DNA from: Pipra filicauda
Taxonomy: Eukaryota > Chordata > Aves > Passeriformes > Pipridae
Direction: 5' to 3'
Length of the DNA stretch: 64,000 nucleotides
Assembly: GCF_003945595.2 (NCBI RefSeq)
Contig: NW_024104365.1
Coordinates: 8,713,049-8,777,048 of the forward strand
Of the stretch, positions 38,755 through 54,912 are shown in pieces. The number at the start of each line of letters is the position of its first letter. Position 1 is the stretch's first letter. Both the position numbers and the translations under genes were made by a program. The notes below the pieces were generated by a model. The model ran no database searches and was not told the origin of the DNA. It was given only the letters and a program-made list of their open reading frames with translations.

Positions 38755-41478
38755 AAGGATACATCTGCATAGGATTTTATTAAAGTAGGCATCATCCACA
38801 ACTTACAATATTTGAAAAAATATTCTTAACAACTTTTTTTTCCTTTTTTTTTTTTTTCCTGAACAGGTAATTTAACAGGTACAGTGCTCAAGTGTCATGA
38901 GGGAAGTCTCTGCCCAGAAGTGAAACTTCAAACTGGTAGCAAAAGGTAAGACATTTTGTATCACATCGAGTTGGTTTAATACAGAAAAGACTGTAACATA
39001 GTTACAACAGAGGGTAATGGGAAAGACATGGAAAAAAAATATATGGATCATTGGTCACAGGCTGAAAACCAGAATTCCAAACAGGACAGATACATTTAAT
39101 GACATTCCATGATTATCACCAGTTACCTCCAGACCATTCCCTATTGCAACACTGTTTATTTCAGATTTTAAAGAATTTAAGTTGCTTAAGTGGCTGCTCC
39201 TAAATGAAGTCAGAAACTTTGGACAGGGGGAAAAAAACACCTGCGTTCAAAATGCCATAGGTTTGAATTTCACCTTTGCTGTAACATCTTGTCCAAGGCT
39301 TTGGTGTAATGCCACCACCAAGGACAGTGTGTTTCAGAGAAAGAACATTCCTACTCCTCCTCACTCTTGTTAACCCCAGGTATACTGGAGTCAGAACAAG
39401 ACCCCACGACTTCGAGTGAAGGAAGGAAATGGAGTGAGACCCACCAACAGCTCTTTATTTTACACATCTCATGGATCAGAGGCAATGAGGAGCCCCCAGG
39501 GTGGGAATGACGAGAGGCTGGAGTGGACAAGACACTTCAGCTCCTTTAAAGCCCCTCATCTGATGGCTCCAGTTCACTGGGAGATCCAGTTTGGATCCAA
39601 CCCAGTCTGGGCAGGGCAGGGGACAAACCTGAGCCAGTCTCTCCTTGCAGGGTGTGAATGGACTTCACTGGCCCATTGGGCCAAATATTACACTTGAACA
39701 GCAGCCAAAGTTCACAAACTTGTCTTTTTTCAGAAATGTAAACAATATAAAAATGTCTCCATAACAGGCCACTACCTTTGAGTTTAAATACCTGGGAAAT
39801 ACATACCTTGCCCAGAGGTGAAATAATAAGTACAAAAGCAAGAAATACAAGTGTAACAAATGTTTAAAATAACTAGGTTTCACCACAGAATCTTCATTTG
39901 AAGGTTACTTTTGTGAGGAAACATATTTCCTGCAGCAGAGTCCTTCACACACAGACAAAAAAAAAATCTGATTAATCCACTAACTGAGGAACCACCACAG
40001 GGTTACAGAGAATGGAATAAACTTGTAACCACCAAAGCACCATCACAGGAAACAGAGCAAACAAGTCGTAGGCAAAAAAACCCACAAAAATACTTGAATG
40101 TATTTACCTACACACACTATTGGAGTATACAAGGAAAAAAAAAAAAAAAAAGATTGAGAGCTTCCTATAGGGAATTTCCAGTCATTTTGAAAATGAAAGA
40201 TAATTTTTCTTTGAAAAAAAAATAAAATCCAAAGCTCTCAGAGGCTGCTTTTCAGCTGGAGTAGCTGACAGCTCAGACTCACATCCATGGAAACTGGTGT
40301 TTTACCTAAAATGGCTTTCTTGTCACTTCCCAAAGTCTCCTAAGTAGCTTTTGAACTGACACCTCTTCCTTGTATGCACCTACAAAAACTCCCTTGTTCA
40401 TCCCAGAACCTCCTGTGCATGAAACTCAGCGGGCAGAACAGCCCTTAACTGTAGCTAGGAGATGGTTTCAGCTTCTGGATCCCTCTCTGAAGAACAAAAG
40501 GGTATGAGTAACACACAGACAGCATGTACAGACACGGTGCACGTGGAAAATGCGGTGAACATGAAAGATTTCAAAGGCTGACCCGGCTCTACCTTGAGGC
40601 TCCATCACCAGCCCACCTTTAAACCTTGCTCCAGGCAGTGTGTCCTGCAAACAACTGGGAGAACCCAAAGTACTGCTAATAAACCCTTTGCCTTCCTGAA
40701 ATACCACCCAGACTCACATCCATGGAACAGCTCTCCGGATTTCAGATCTCCCTCCAAGGTTACACCGAAGGCAGCGGCACTTGCAAAGAACAGGATGAAG
40801 CTTAGCTTATAAAACCTGCTTTTTTTTTAAAGCATCATGAGAATTCAAGTCCTATTCCACTTCACATTTGTAAGCAGCTTTATAAGAATAATGCTGCTCT
40901 TAAGCCCTACGTATAGAAAAGTGTATGCTTAGACAGCACTAAATATAAATAGGAACTATCGAACAAAGTTTGATTTCAAACTAAAATTGCAACGAGCCCC
41001 TGCAATTTGGAAACATGAAGTAGCTCTTCTGAAGTCTCTTTTGCAAGCAAAGAGTAGAAAGGATCTTATCTTGCTACACCCTAACATCCTCCACCAGGAA
41101 AACGAAACACCTATCGCTGACTTTGCGGGATATGCCTGAAACACCAGGTTGGACAACACTGTCCCACGCTGTTTGCCAAAGAAGAGGCAGGAATGATTGG
41201 AGAGTCACCAGCCAGGAGTAAGTGCTCTTTTCGGTGTTTTTTTCAAAGTGTGAAAGTTCAATAACTTTGTGTTTGTCATCTGTGTTGTGTCTGGAGTCAG
41301 CACCCACTGATGTTAATTTATCTAAAGTACATTCCAGTTACAGGATGTTTCTGCCCAGCTCTGTTGCTACTCACGAAAATTAATCACTGACGTGCTCTAA
41401 GGCTCAGAAAATTACAACCTAAACTTAGCCATTTCTCCCTGGTCCTCTGTGGAAATCTGGAAACATCTGAAAGTATTT
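38755..41478 (-). other. TDH: Probable 3' UTR of TDH
   Basis: AT-rich and free of CR1, unlike the DNA on either side of the gene, which fits a transcribed UTR. The most distal candidate signal, AATAAA at 38781-38776 on the - strand, gives a UTR of about 2.7 kb. Other AATAAA hexamers on the - strand near 39.15 and 39.45 kb could give shorter ends. Homopolymer tracts occur near 38840-38860 and 40139-40151. The endpoint is an inference. Confidence 0.45.
38776..38781 (-). terminator. Candidate distal poly(A) signal of TDH
   Basis: AATAAA on the - strand, at the left edge of the CR1-free block that follows the TDH stop. CR1 resumes just beyond it, ending near 38600. Confidence 0.4.
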
Positions 41479-46512
<5,034 letters not shown>

Positions 46513-47644
46513 CTTCCCCTTTCAAACCTGCTGCGGGCACAAGAGAAAAGATGAGTCACGGGTGACTTCAAAGGCTTTTAAACGCTCCCTGAGAAAACTC
46601 CCCGAGGAATTTGATGCAATCCAAGGGCTGGATGATGAGCCACGTGTCCCAGAAGCTGCCTGGGAAGTAACATGAGTAGAGGTAATGTATTCCCTGGAGG
46701 GAGCTCATGAAAATATGCACAGTTCAGGAAAATCAACAGTAAGAACACGGTTCAAGTTTAAGCCTTTGAAAAAAAAAAAAAAATCAGTATAAACTGTGAT
46801 TTCAAGCACAAACACAGAATTCAACAAAGCTGCTGTGATTCCACTTTGGAGTGAAGGGTTTGCAGGCTGCCATGAATTAGCAAACTTTCTCAAAATTGCA
46901 TCAGTAAGAGCTGCTGAGCCAGAGGCAGCAGGAAATCTCCTTTAAAAAAGAGAGATTTACTCCAACGCAACACTCCTGATGGATGGGACCCAGAAAGCAA
47001 ACAAAGGAGTGGCACTATTTAGCCAGGACTCACAAAAATATCCTAATTATTTCACATATTAATAAGTTACTCTGTGTTACACTTAAGTTTGGTTTTTTTC
47101 CTCTCCAAATCTTTCACATTTGGGAAGGAAATGGAAAGTACCCCAAATAAATCACACTTGCAGCCACAACTGGTGGTTTCTGAGGTCCCAGTTTACTTCT
47201 TTCAAATACAATTCTCAAGGCATAATCACTTAAATTCTTCCTTATCCCCTCTCAACAGCTTTTAACTCATTCCCAAATATCAAATAATAAGCAAATTCCC
47301 AGATTAAAGTACATTTCAGACCACCCTGATGAGATTACCCTGTCAATTCCTTTATTTGGGAATTCCTGATATTCTAAAAGAGGGAATCAGGAAGAAGGAA
47401 GATCACAACCAGAAACTGCAGCAGTTAATTTAATTCCAAATTTACCATGCAGAGAAAAATGAGCAAGTGATGAATGTGGGTGTTCCTTTCACTCCTGAGC
47501 TCACCAGGCTGAGAATTTTCTGGTACTTGAGGGAGTTTTGCTATTTAAATACAAAAGAATTTGCTAAACTACCTATTGTCTAATAGCACAGACACATAAA
47601 AAGGGCATATTAAAAATATAATTAAACTGATCAAGGAGACTTAG

Positions 47645-47760
47645 TCTGAGATGTCCAGAGAGGTGATGGGAGTCTCCATCCTTGGAAACGTTCAAAATCC
47701 ATCTGGACAACTGGATCTCATGATAATCCCCTCCTGCTTCACAATGGGAAAATAAAATCT
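47645..47760 (+). mobile_element. Possible old CR1 fragment
   Basis: GAGGTGATGGGAGTCTCCAT, GGAAACGTTCAAAATCCATC and TGGACAACTGGATCTCATG resemble the CR1 middle region, but the typical tail is missing. Confidence 0.45.
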
Positions 47761-48454
47761 TACAGCACTGACAGAGACTCACTGGTCTCTGTCATGGAAA
47801 ATTCCCACTAAAAGTACCTGAAGAGTCATTTTGACATTTTGAGCTCTATAAACAAAGCACAAACTAACTTTAGTTTTTACTAAAAATGCCATGCTGGGAA
47901 CAAATTGGTTCCCCACCGACTGGACTGTTTTTTCCAAATGCACCTAGAGTGAAGCCACAAAGGCTCAAGCTGAGAATTACAGGTCTAGGCTGACTCAAAA
48001 AAACAGTAAATTCATTTTACACCAGACACTGAAACACCCTAGAAGTGAAAAAAATCCACCAATGGCATTTATTTCTATTTCAAACAGGAAGGGGGTGAAA
48101 AAGAGGTGTGATTATTAAATTTTAAACTTGCCAATAAATGCACAGATACGTAAAGAAATTAACATTATGCCTTAAAAATACTTGTCCAAAGAGGTAAAGT
48201 CAGCTGCAGCACAGTAATTAACTTGCAAAAGCAACTCAGACAGAAAAGCCCATTCCACTAAATCCAAATTTCCCATTTTAAATGAATTCTAGGACTAATT
48301 AATAGTTCTGAACACAAAAAATATTCATTTAACTGATGTAAAGTATTAAATTTTTTATAGCTTTCCCTTTCTTCCTAAGGAGGAAAACTTCTGTTCCATT
48401 ACAAACTGAAGAGAAAAAAATATATATAAAATATAAACATCATTTATAGTGAAA

Positions 48455-48540
48455 GCTGACCCTGCCCATGGCACAAGGGGTTGGAACGGAATGAGCATTA
48501 AGGTCCCTTCCAACCCAAACCATTCCACGATTCCATAAAA
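48455..48540 (+). mobile_element. CR1 tail fragment
   Basis: CCCTGCCCATGGCACAAGGG, GGTCCCTTCCAACCCAAACC and an ATTCCACGATTCCATA tail. Antisense to TDH. Confidence 0.88.
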
Positions 48541-48756
48541 TATTCCCCCCCTCATATTACCTTCTGAATACTTTAATCTCTGGTTTTACTCATTCATTCA
48601 AACTGATGTCAGAAACTGTCAGTAAAACGAGGAATTTTTCATTCTGAAACATCAAAGTCATTCCCCCCACCCCATTAATTTAAATTAATAACTGACGCCA
48701 ATATCACGGATTAAGCAATGGAATTGCTGCTGGAATTTCCCCTCCTCTGTACTCAC

Positions 48757-48835
48757 CTGTCCCTCAGCTGGTGATAAGGCAGAAGCAGAGAGGAGAAGGG
48801 AATTTATAGGACACTGCCTCTGTGGAAAGCCAATC
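48757..48835 (-). promoter_or_regulatory. Possible alternative TDH promoter with TATA box and CCAAT box
   Basis: On the - strand TATAAAT (48808-48802) lies about 25 bases downstream of an inverted CCAAT (48834-48830). About 45 bases after the TATA is a strong donor, ACAG followed by GTGAGT (exon end 48757). A start near 48778 would give a very short first exon spliced to the TDH coding exons. Alternatively it is an internal 5' UTR exon, since a TTTCCACAG acceptor lies just upstream. Neither can be proved from sequence. Confidence 0.3.
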
Positions 48836-49439
48836 AAAACCTGGTAGAAAGTAGGAGTTGTCCCACACCTTAAAAAAAAAAAAAAAAGGAAAAAAAAAAA
48901 CGTCCTCGTGAGAGCAGCAGCAGCCAGGAATATCACATCATTCCCTTCTCCTTGATTTTGAAATGCCTGGAAGTTTGGGATAGGCAGGGAGAGGGCTCTG
49001 AAGCTGGGCAAGCAGCTTTTCTAAGTCCCAAAACCCAACCTGAAGGACAAGGTTTAAACCAATTAGTGGCAGTGCAAAGGATTAGCATAAAGCAAAAATG
49101 TGTTCCAGTGGACAGCAATAATCTGGGATAGCAGGAATTTTGGGGGTTTGTAAGGAGATTAAAGCACAGGGAAAGGGAAAAGAGGGAATGTTAAAAAAAA
49201 AAAAAAGGAGCAACATTCACAAAATGGTATTAAGGGAACAGCCAGCTGCTGTTCCTCTGTGAGGTTTCCAAGGTGTTACATAAACAGCAGCACCTGTTGC
49301 TCACATAAAAGTCAAAAATATGTTTATAGAAAGCAGTAGTTCCTATAAATTAGTTATTAATAGAATGTCACAGCGATAAGGAAGATAAGAAAGTCACGGA
49401 GTTTGTCTGGAAATTCCCCCGGTGAGCTTCAAAGAACAT

Positions 49440-49469
49440 GGGAGAGAGGGAGGAGAGAGAGAGAGAGAG
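49440..49469. repeat. GA-rich microsatellite
   Basis: GGGAGAGAGGGAGGAGAGAG-type alternation inside the TDH 5' intron. Confidence 0.8.
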
Positions 49470-50424
49470 GCCAGAACTAAATCCCAAATCTCCCACAGGG
49501 CTTCTGGAGGCTGCACAGCTGCTGAGGTGCCATAGGATGCTCCTCCATGGAGCTAAACCAAAGAATCCAGAGCTTCTTGCTTTCCAAGAAAATCAGGTAC
49601 TCTCTAGGACACAGGATCTTGAAGATACCCAACCACATCCTCAGGCACATGGTCCACACCAACGCTCTGAGCACCAAGTTCTCAACTCACATTTGGCTCC
49701 AAACCCCATAGTTTCTGCTTCAGACCTGGAGAAGGGTTTATGTTTTGGGAACCTCCTCTACTTTTTCCAACTCTACCAAGAAGAGCTTGAGGGGAAAGCA
49801 AGTGCCTTCCCTGGGCATCCAGAAGAGGAAGCATGTGCCACTTTGCCCTCGGGAAAGCCTTATTCCCTGATGCCCTAGTGCTGCCAAGCGGAAACTCCAT
49901 TGGATCCCCGCATTTGGGAGCGCTTGAGCTGCCCCAGCTAAGGGGTAACTCTCAGCTCAACCACAATTCCTGCAGCCTGGATTGCTGAACAGCCCAAATC
50001 CATCATACATCCCCTGCTGGCAATTCCTCTGGTTGGGAGAGCCCCAGCTGGGGACACTGCGTCCCTCCCGGTGTTCCCTGGCAGGGAGGATGTGCCAGGG
50101 TGTCCAGGCTGGAGCTGTTCTCCCTGGCAGGCAGCTCTTGGCCAAACTCTGATGGAATAACCTTGACACACACACGGCCCCCGTGGATCCTGTTCCAGGG
50201 GTGACACACGGCTGTGGGATGACGTCGGGCCCTGGGCAGAGCCGGTCAAGAGGAGACGTCAGCCCAAAGCACTGAGGGAGCTGCTGGAAACCTGACCCCA
50301 GGCACCAAAAATCAATAAAAAAAAGAGAGATTACGGAGCTACTGAACATTGTGACAGAGCTACTGAACGGTGTGACGCTCCTGGAGAGGATAAGGGAGAT
50401 TGGTCCTGAAAGGCAAATGTAACG

Positions 50425-50995
50425 TGGGCTCATCCCACAGCGTGGGCAGCAGGGGAGGGGGGGATTATGCCCCTCTACTCCCTCGGGTGACACCCCACCT
50501 GCAGAACTGCCTCCAAGCCCTGGGGAACAACAGCACAAGGATGTGGAGCTGCTGGATTGAGTCCAGAGGAGGCCACGGAGATGCTCCCAGTGTTAGAACC
50601 CCTCTGCTCTGGAGACAGGCTGGGAGAGTGTTCAACTGGAGAAGAGAAGGATCCAGGGAGACCTTGCAGCCCCTCCCAGTACCTAAAGGGGCTCCAAGAG
50701 AGCTGGAGAGGGACTTTGGAAAAGGGATGGAGGGACAGGACAAGGGGGAATGGCTTCAAACTGAAAGAAAGTAGGTTTAGACGGGATATTAGGAAGAAAT
50801 TGTTGGCTGTGAGGGTGGGGAGGCCCTGGCACAGGTTGCACAGAGAAGCTGCGGCTGCCCCATCCCTGGAAGTGTCCAAGGCCAGGCTGGACAAGGCTTG
50901 GAGCAACCTGAGATAGTGGGAGGTGTCCCTGCCCATGGCAAGGAGTTGGAACAAGACGATCCTTAAGGTCCCTTCCAATCCAAGCCACTCCTGAC
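50425..50995 (+). mobile_element. Long CR1 fragment abutting the CpG island on its left
   Basis: From the 5' block GGGCTCATCCCACAGCGTG through GAGAAGAGAAGGATCCAGGG, TTGGCTGTGAGGGTGGGGAG and GGTCCCTTCCAATCCAAGCC. The 3' end points at the island. Confidence 0.92.
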
Positions 50996-51397
50996 TCCGT
51001 TCCCTGCCCATCCTGCGCAGATGAAGCCAAGCGCCGGGTGCGGGTGACGGGGACCAACAAAACCCTCCAGCCCGCGGAGAGACACAAAAGAGCCGCGATG
51101 GGGCTCGAGCACCAAATCGCCGCCCCCAAAGGGGACCGAGGGGTCCCCAGGAGGGGACCGAGCGGAGCCGGAGGATGCCGGGGGGTGCCGGGGGAGCCGC
51201 CCCCGCTCCCGGACAGGGCTCTGATGGCGGCGCCGGGCGGGACGCGGCTCCCGCTCCCCCTCCCCCGCCTCATTCATTCCCTCCCGGCCGGGAGCGGGGC
51301 GGCCTCGCGCCCACAAATCCCCCCAAAAACGGCCCCCACGGACCCGCGGAATAACCCCCATGGACCCACAGCCCCCCCGGACCGGCCCCGCGCTCAC

Positions 51398-51460
51398 CCC
51401 GGGCCCGCCGCGCTCCCGCCGCCGCCCCGTCCGTGCCCCGGTGCCGCTTCTCCGGGCTGG
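51398..51460 (-). other. TDH: Probable non-coding exon 1 of TDH
   Basis: On the - strand, a GC-rich stretch ends at a strong donor (GTGAGC at 51397-51392) inside the CpG island, 4.87 kb upstream of the acceptor of the first coding exon. The start site is not visible; placing it just downstream of the three CRE motifs is an inference. No ATG-initiated frame from here is needed for TDH. Confidence 0.5.
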
Positions 51461-51463
51461 GTC

Positions 51464-51513
51464 TGACGTCAGCCGGGGAGGGGACAGAGTGACGTCACTG
51501 AACCTTGACGTCA
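51464..51513. promoter_or_regulatory. Three perfect CREB/ATF sites (TGACGTCA)
   Basis: The 8-base palindrome TGACGTCA occurs at 51464-51471, 51490-51497 and 51506-51513, with start-to-start spacings of 26 and 16 bases. Such sites in CpG-island promoters bind CREB/ATF family factors. They lie immediately upstream of the inferred TDH first exon. Confidence 0.75.
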
Positions 51514-51604
51514 TCCGCTATGAGGGGGCGGGGGGCCCCAGGCCCAGCCCAGCCGAGGGGTCCAGTCCCAGGGCATGAGTCTACACAGTGGGACTTCCCG
51601 GCCG

Positions 51605-52110
51605 TGGAATGGATTGTGGGGGAAGGGACGGTAAAGATCATCTCGTTCCAACTCCCTGCCATGGGCAGGGACACCTCCCACTAGCCCAGGTTGCTCCAAG
51701 CCCCGTCCAACCTGGCCTTGGACACTTCCAGGCATCCAGGGGCAGCCACAGCTTCTCTGGGCAACCTGTGCCAGGGCCTCACCACCCTCACAGCCAAGAA
51801 TTTCTTCCTAATATCTCTTCTAACCCTGCCCTCTGGCAGTGGGAGGCCGTTCTCCTTTGTCCTGTCCCTCCAGGCCCTTGTCCAAAGTCCTTCTCCAGCT
51901 TTCTAGGAGCCCCTTCAGGCACTGGAAGGGGCTGCAAGGTCTCCCTGGAGCCTTCTCTTCTCCAAGTGAACACCTCGGCTCTCCCAGCCTGTCTCCAGAG
52001 CAGAGGGTCTCCTGACCTCAGAGCATCTCTGTGGCCTCCTGGACTCGCTCCAACAGCTCCACATCCTTCTGATGCTGGTCAGCAATCACCCCCTGAGCTG
52101 TGGTACAACA
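51605..52110 (-). mobile_element. CR1 fragment abutting the CpG island on its right
   Basis: Starts GTGGAATGGATTGTGGGGG and contains CAGCTTCTCTGGGCAACCTG and GGCACTGGAAGGGGCTGC. The 3' end points at the island. The 320-codon frame through it is not a gene. Confidence 0.92.
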
Positions 52111-52121
52111 CTGCACTGGTT

Positions 52122-52540
52122 ACAGAATCACAGAATCCCAGAACGGGTCAGGTTGGAAGGGACCACAGCAGGTCACTTGGTCCAACCCCCCTGCTCAAGC
52201 AGGGTCATCCCAGAGCACACGGCACAGGATTGTGTCCTGACAGTTCTGGAATATCTCCAGTGAAGAAGACTGCACACCCTCTCTGGGCAGTCTGTTCCAC
52301 TGCACAGCAAAGAAGTTCTTCCTCATGTTCAGGTGGAACTTCCTGGGCATCAATTCCTGCCTGTGCCTCTTGTCCCGTTGCTGGGCCTCTCCGAGCAGAG
52401 CCTGGTCCATCCTCTGCCCCCTCCCTGCAGACACTGACAGACATGGATGAGGTCCCCTCTCAGTGTCTCTTCTTGAGGCCGAACAGCCCCAGCTCTCTCA
52501 GCCCTTCCTCATCTGAGAGATGCTCCAGTCCCTACATCAT
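52122..52540 (-). mobile_element. CR1 fragment of another subfamily, directly behind the previous one
   Basis: ACAGAATCACAGAATCCCAG, CAGGTCACTTGGTCCAACCC, CCCTGCTCAAGCAGGGTCAT and CAAAGAAGTTCTTCCTCATG. Same subfamily as the + strand element at 56500-57172. Confidence 0.9.
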
Positions 52541-54317
52541 CTTTACATAACAGGTACAATTGTCTCTCCCAGGCTGTATCACCAGCTCCTTAAATGCTCA
52601 GACATCAGAGGGCTACAGTATCCAAGTGATCTTTCGGTTGCTGATAATCACCTCTGCATTTCAAACTTCCTCTGTTGTCTTTGCATCCTTCCAGTGGCTG
52701 TTCTATGTGAACACCTGCTAAGACTTGGACTGTGGTTTCTGGTGTTACCACTCTCACTGAGGTCACAGTGGCTGGGCAGGACCTCTTAGGTTCTAATCTG
52801 TTTCCTAAAATATCAATTCAAGGAGATGTCTCCCCCTTCCCCACCAGGGACACTGTGGAGGGCCACAGTCCTAAATGGCTTCGTTAACTGAGGCTTCAGC
52901 CCAGCAGAAAGAGTCACCTGGTTGTTCTCACGTGCAGAAACCAACGCAGTGGGGACTTTGTTCAGTCAAGAGGCTCTTTGCTGGAGCATGGATTGTAGAA
53001 ATCATTGTCTTTGTGCTGCCTGAGCTGTGGCACTGCTCCTCAAAACTGGAGATACCCCCTATCAGGACACACCTTTCCACAGCTGCTCATCAAGCTCCTG
53101 TGCAGCTTCTGCCATATCACAGGAGAGAGTCTGGTGGCTGACTGTGTGCAGGAGATGGGTGTGGCTACTCTGAGAACTCATCCCATCAACATTTTTTAAG
53201 TAGGAAGCCATAAAGAGAATAAAGACAGTGGAGCTGCATGTCCACAGCAAGGATCTCACTGAGGGGTAGACCCTGGGTTAAGGCTGACACTCGGGCACTC
53301 AGACACTACAAGGGAAAGTTAAAATGGTCTTAGAGAGGGAAATCACTTGATATCAGGTATATTGAACCAAGAGAGGATGGCCCTTTCCATTGGAGACATT
53401 TCTGGTTTGGAAACACCACCGCTAAATTTCTGTAGAGGGCAAGAGTGCTGGAATGGGCACGTTGTTCTTGAATGAAGAGAAGCTGAATCACTTGATGGGT
53501 TGTGAATCCAGGTTCAACATTTTTGGATGTCAGCCACGGGAGTGTGTGTTCCATGAGGTGACTAGCCTTCCAAAGAAAATGCAGTCCTACACCCTCCCAT
53601 GTCCTCCAAAGCTATTTCTGCTGAGGTTTTGGAGCTGTGCTTCTTGCTTACAGATTCTGCTTCTTTATTGTCCTTTCTGGGGAATTATCCTTCATCTGGA
53701 GGCCCCATGTTGGTGTTTCACATCAACAACAGGGAAGGCAACTTCTACAAATCCTTTTTTTACCCCCAAATGCATCACTGTAAAGTGGGCTCTGGGGTGT
53801 CAAGTGCCTTCCAGGTCATTTGCACAGAGATACCCATCTGTGTGCAGGGCCTTGGGACTGTCTCCCTGTCTCAGGTTACAGTTTGCATCAGGAAATGCTG
53901 ATCTCCCTGGCACCTGGTGTTTCTTCTTTCCACTTAATTGAGAGATGCACAGGTAGCTGGAGCAAAGAGCTCCCTTGGGTGTAAAATGAGCTCCTGGCAC
54001 CCCCCTGGGTTACACAAAGGAGGTGAGTTACCCGAGGCACCAGGATCCCTGCTGGTGCAGCTCTGGTAGCCTAACAGGAAAGCTGTGGAGAGAAGCCCGT
54101 GGTGAACTCTCCTGGAAAAGCTGCCAAGTCTCCAGGGAGAAGTGACTGCACACGGCAGCTCATGGAGTCATCTGGGACCTCTGCACACCAGTTCTTCCTG
54201 AGTTCTCCAATACTGTCCTTCATTCAGTCTCTCTGTAGCTTCCCTGCAGCCCTTTTCTTGCCTTGGAGTCATGAATCTCCTTGTCTTCTGCTTCTCAGCC
54301 CATCACGTGCTATTCTT
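52541..54317. other. Upstream intergenic, no gene seen
   Basis: No CR1 signature over 1.8 kb. Two overlapping + strand frames (53453-53941, 53599-53901) are open but unrecognised and lack clear splice sites. Confidence 0.45.
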
Positions 54318-54512
54318 ACCTGTGAGGGTGGGGAGGCCCTGGAACAGGTTGCCCAGAGAAGTTGTGGATTTCCCATTCCTGAAAGTGTTCCAGGCCAGGT
54401 TGAATGGGGCTTGGAGCAACCTGGGACCGTGGAAGGTGTCTCTGATCATTGCAGGGGGTTGGAATGAGATGAACTTTAAGGTCCCTCCCAATCCCACACT
54501 TTATGAAGGCAG
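54318..54512 (+). mobile_element. CR1 3' fragment
   Basis: ACCTGTGAGGGTGGGGAGGC, GTTGCCCAGAGAAGTTGTGG and TAAGGTCCCTCCCAATCCCA. Confidence 0.9.
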
Positions 54513-54859
54513 CGAGGACCACATCGCATGTTTCTTGTGGGGTCCTGGCCAAGGATCCTTCTAGAGAGGAGCAAAACTGCAGAAACCCAGAAACACGACA
54601 TGGTTTGGTGCAGTCCAGGCACTGCCTGATTTCTTAGACATCCAGCAAAGCTGTAGAGAGCAGGAAGTTCTTAAGGGAGCTCTTAATGAGCGACCAGGAG
54701 GGATTAGAGAGCCTGGAGCAGTTTGTGCAAAGTATTTGGACTTAGATCTTATCCCGTGTCACACTTCCTAAATCTCCAAGCAGCCTCCTGCTGTGATAGG
54801 GTGTTGCAGCCTAGGAAGCAGGGCCTGATATGGGAATCCCAATCCTAAATCATGGTTAT

Positions 54860-54912
54860 AATCATAGAATGGTTAGGGTTGGAAGGGACCTTGAAGGCCA
54901 TTTAGGTTCTTC
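54860..54912 (-). mobile_element. CR1 tail fragment (about 50 bases)
   Basis: ATCATAGAATGGTTAGGGTT and GGAAGGGACCTTGAAGGCCA only; the body is absent. Confidence 0.7.

Larger units (their letters stand above)
46531..51397 (-). other. TDH: Probable 5' UTR intron of TDH
   Basis: Spans from the CpG-island donor to the acceptor of the first coding exon. It holds a weak CR1-like piece (47645-47760), a CR1 tail (48455-48540), an A-rich tract near 48873-48898, a GA-rich tract at 49440-49468, the possible alternative promoter at 48.76-48.84 kb, and a large CR1 (50425-50995). A 146-codon + strand frame at 49438-49878 has no splice or family support. Confidence 0.45.
51010..51545. promoter_or_regulatory. 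CpG island, TDH promoter region
   Basis: The most CpG-dense stretch of the window, with many CGG/GCG blocks and several C-runs. It contains a donor on the TDH strand and three CRE palindromes, and lies upstream of TDH in the right orientation. CR1 elements abut both sides. It may fire in both directions, but no supported + strand exon was found. Confidence 0.75.

Noticed and set aside
49438..49878. 146-codon + strand frame in the TDH 5' intron as a possible nested gene
   Set aside because: It opens in a GA microsatellite and no promoter, splice or poly(A) signal goes with it.
51588..52550. 320-codon + strand open frame, the longest in the window
   Set aside because: It runs through two - strand CR1 fragments; the same peptide pieces (for example [17 protein letters not shown]) recur in nearly every other inverted CR1 here.
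53453..53941. 162-codon + strand frame and the overlapping 100-codon frame at 53599-53901
   Set aside because: No recognised family, and two frames open at once in the same DNA argues for chance.
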